NCBI GenBank assembly: GCA_016763235.1
Contig: JAESUE010000147.1
Coordinates: 1-8,447 of the forward strand
Source: Pseudomonadales bacterium
GTDB lineage: Bacteria; Pseudomonadota; Gammaproteobacteria; Pseudomonadales; UBA3067
Direction: 5' to 3'
Length of the DNA stretch: 8,447 nucleotides
Shown here one piece after another: positions 7,175-8,447 of the stretch. The position numbers and the translations under genes were made by a program. Every line of letters starts with the position of its first letter. Positions within the stretch are counted from its first letter, which is position 1. The notes beneath the pieces are model-generated. The model was not told the DNA's origin. It was given only the letters and a program-made list of their open reading frames with translations, and did not search any database.

Positions 7175-7882
7175 CTAAGTGGCTCGTTGTAGTAGCATGT
7201 TTCTGATATGACCAATTGCACGCGTAGGGTTCAAGCCCTTTGGACAAACGCTAACGCAGTTTTGAATCCCGTGGCAACGAAACAAACTAAAAGGATCATC
7301 TAGGTCAGCTAAACGCTCACTGTCACCTTCATCCCGGCTATCTGCTAAAAACCGATACGACTGCAATAAGCCTGCAGGCCCGATAAATTTATCCGGATTC
7401 CACCAAAAAGAAGGACATGCTGTAGAGCAACACGCGCAGAGAATACACTCGTACAGGCCATCTATTTTTTCCCGCTCTTCTGGCGACTGCAGTCTCTCAA
7501 TAGCAGGCGGTGGATTATCATTAATTAAATAAGGTTTGATCTTTTTGTATTGGGTATAAAACTGCCCCATATCTACGACCAAATCCCGCACAACGGGCAG
7601 GCCTGGAAGAGGGCGCACAATTAGTTTTGAATCCCTCTTACCCATGGCTTCAGAAATAGGTGTAATACAAGCTAAACCATTCTTCCCATTAATGTTTAAT
7701 CCGTCTGATCCGCACACGCCCTCTCGACAAGACCGCCGATACGAGACTGATTCATCCTGCTCTTTAATCAAAGCCAGAACATCCAGGATCATCAGGTCTT
7801 TCCCCCCAGTATTGACGTGATAATCCTGCATATATGGCTCGGAATCCGTCTCGGGGTTATAACGATAAATACTGACTTGCAT
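7175..7882 (-). CDS. sdhB: Succinate dehydrogenase iron-sulfur subunit
   Basis: SdhB carries electrons from the SdhA flavin through three iron-sulfur clusters to quinone at the membrane anchor on the cytoplasmic face. The protein has 235 residues (E. coli 238). The [2Fe-2S] ligands are C52, C57, D60 and C72 in SCREGVCGSDG and GLAC. Aspartate stands in the third position, as in E. coli. The [4Fe-4S] ligands are C146, C149 and C152 in CILCACC, plus C213. The [3Fe-4S] ligands are C156, C203 and C209. W161 and H204 match the E. coli residues near the quinone and heme. The frame is open 20 codons further upstream to 7942, but that extension lies inside sdhA. The ATG at 7882 has AAGGGA with a 6-base spacer that overlaps the sdhA stop. 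Only 10 bases separate the two genes, so translational coupling is likely. Confidence 0.98.
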   Translation of the reverse strand: MQVSIYRYNPETDSEPYMQDYHVNTGGKDLMILDVLALIKEQDESVSYRRSCREGVCGSDGLNINGKNGLACITPISEAMGKRDSKLIVRPLPGLPVVRDLVVDMGQFYTQYKKIKPYLINDNPPPAIERLQSPEEREKIDGLYECILCACCSTACPSFWWNPDKFIGPAGLLQSYRFLADSRDEGDSERLADLDDPFSLFRCHGIQNCVSVCPKGLNPTRAIGHIRNMLLQRAT

Positions 7883-7888
7883 AACGCT

Positions 7889-7894
7889 TCCCTT
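7889..7894 (-). promoter_or_regulatory. Ribosome binding site of sdhB overlapping the sdhA stop codon
   Basis: AAGGGA at 7894-7889 shares its first two bases with the sdhA TAA stop (7895-7893) and lies 6 bases before the sdhB ATG. It fixes the sdhB start at 7882 and suggests that ribosomes finishing sdhA start sdhB, which helps equal production of the two soluble subunits. Confidence 0.75.
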
Positions 7895-8447
7895 AGTAGG
7901 TTCTGACTTTGGGCTGGAAAGCCTCAACTTGTTTCGGTGCAAAATTTACTTCGCGCTTAATGATCTTTTTATCTTCAGGTTGGTATACCGTATGAACCAA
8001 CCAGTTTTCATCATCGCGATCTGGGTAATCATAGCGAGAGTGGGCCCCTCGACTTTCAGTACGGGCATCGGCAGAAATAGCCGTCGCCTCCGCTACTTCC
8101 AGCAAGCTATCTAATTCCAGAGCTTCAATACGCGCGGTATTAAAGGCCTTACTCTTATCCGTCAATATAGCATCGGCTATACGTCCGCGTAATTCAGCCA
8201 GCTTTTTAACACCCTGCTCCATAAGATCTCCCTTACGGAACACACCAAAATCATTCTGCATTACTTGCTGCAATTCTTTTCTTAAAGTAGGCACATCTTC
8301 ACCATCGCTACCTGAATTTTCCCAGCGAGCATAACGAGACATGGCGCGCTCAAGGTCAGATTCGCTCACTATACGGTGTTCAACACCCTCTCTTAAAGTC
8401 TTTTCAATATGCAGACCAGCTGCACGCCCAAATACGACCAAATCAAG
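7893..8447 (-). CDS. sdhA: Succinate dehydrogenase flavoprotein subunit, C-terminal part (5' end outside window)
   Basis: SdhA oxidises succinate to fumarate at a covalently bound FAD and passes electrons to SdhB. Only the last 184 codons before the TAA stop are visible. The frame is open to the window edge with LDLVVFGRAAG, which in the family lies well inside the protein. The TTG at 8441 is therefore an internal leucine and not a start. The visible part is the end of the FAD-binding core followed by the helical C-terminal domain. Its diagnostic motif is GAHSRYDYPDRDDENW, and the terminal motif is PKVRTY (E. coli PKIRTY). The flavin-linking histidine and the main catalytic residues lie upstream, outside the window. 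sdhB follows after 10 bases. Confidence 0.97.
   Translation of the reverse strand, partial: LDLVVFGRAAGLHIEKTLREGVEHRIVSESDLERAMSRYARWENSGSDGEDVPTLRKELQQVMQNDFGVFRKGDLMEQGVKKLAELRGRIADAILTDKSKAFNTARIEALELDSLLEVAEATAISADARTESRGAHSRYDYPDRDDENWLVHTVYQPEDKKIIKREVNFAPKQVEAFQPKVRTY

Noticed and set aside
7178..7882. Missing cysteine in the SdhB [2Fe-2S] motif (D60 in place of Cys), considered as an anomaly
   Set aside because: E. coli SdhB has aspartate at the same position, so it is a normal variant.
7883..7942. 20-residue N-terminal extension of SdhB
   Set aside because: It overlaps the sdhA C-terminus in another frame, and the internal ATG at 7882 has a good ribosome site and family-typical length.
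1..8447. A hidden mobile element, CRISPR array, tRNA or defence system
   Set aside because: The window is almost filled by six intact TCA-cycle genes. The gaps hold no repeat arrays, transposase remnants or cloverleaf-like sequences.

Overview
The window is one stretch of a bacterial TCA-cycle operon, read entirely from the minus strand. It runs from the right edge to the left edge as sdhA (3' end only), sdhB, sucA, sucB, lpd and sucC (5' part only). Every gene is recognisable from conserved catalytic motifs. All six reading frames are intact across the visible sequence.

Organism: the proteins resemble gammaproteobacterial homologues most closely. SucA, SucB, SdhB and SucC follow the E. coli proteins almost residue by residue. 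Lpd has the numbering of the Azotobacter/Pseudomonas lipoamide dehydrogenase (C48, C53, H450, E455). Placing lpd between sucB and sucC is the Pseudomonas-type layout, not the enteric one, where lpd lies beside aceEF. Base composition looks moderate, somewhat AT-leaning by eye. The SucA N-terminus suggests, from memory only, a marine Cellvibrionales-like bacterium (Saccharophagus/Teredinibacter type). That placement is an inference and was not tested.

Layout: 8447-7893 is the SdhA C-terminus. sdhB (7882-7175) follows after 10 bases, with its ribosome site overlapping the sdhA stop. A 418-base gap (7174-6757) separates the sdh and suc parts. It holds a near-perfect 33-base palindrome, a second perfect 7-bp hairpin, an imperfect third hairpin and a possible internal promoter. 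Then come sucA (6756-3919), a 117-base gap, sucB (3801-2560), a 33-base gap, lpd (2526-1087), a 119-base gap, and sucC (967 to the left edge). sucD is expected just beyond the left edge, and sdhC/sdhD beyond the right edge.

How the genes work together: SucA (E1), SucB (E2) and Lpd (E3) form 2-oxoglutarate dehydrogenase, which makes succinyl-CoA, NADH and CO2. SucC with SucD converts succinyl-CoA to succinate and makes nucleoside triphosphate. SdhA/SdhB with the SdhC/SdhD anchor oxidise succinate to fumarate and pass the electrons to quinone. The segment therefore encodes three consecutive steps from 2-oxoglutarate to fumarate.

The coding content is ordinary core metabolism, and I see no new system. 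The only structure the genes do not explain is in the non-coding gaps, chiefly the palindrome in the probable sucA leader. There are no tRNA or rRNA genes, insertion sequences or CRISPR repeats.
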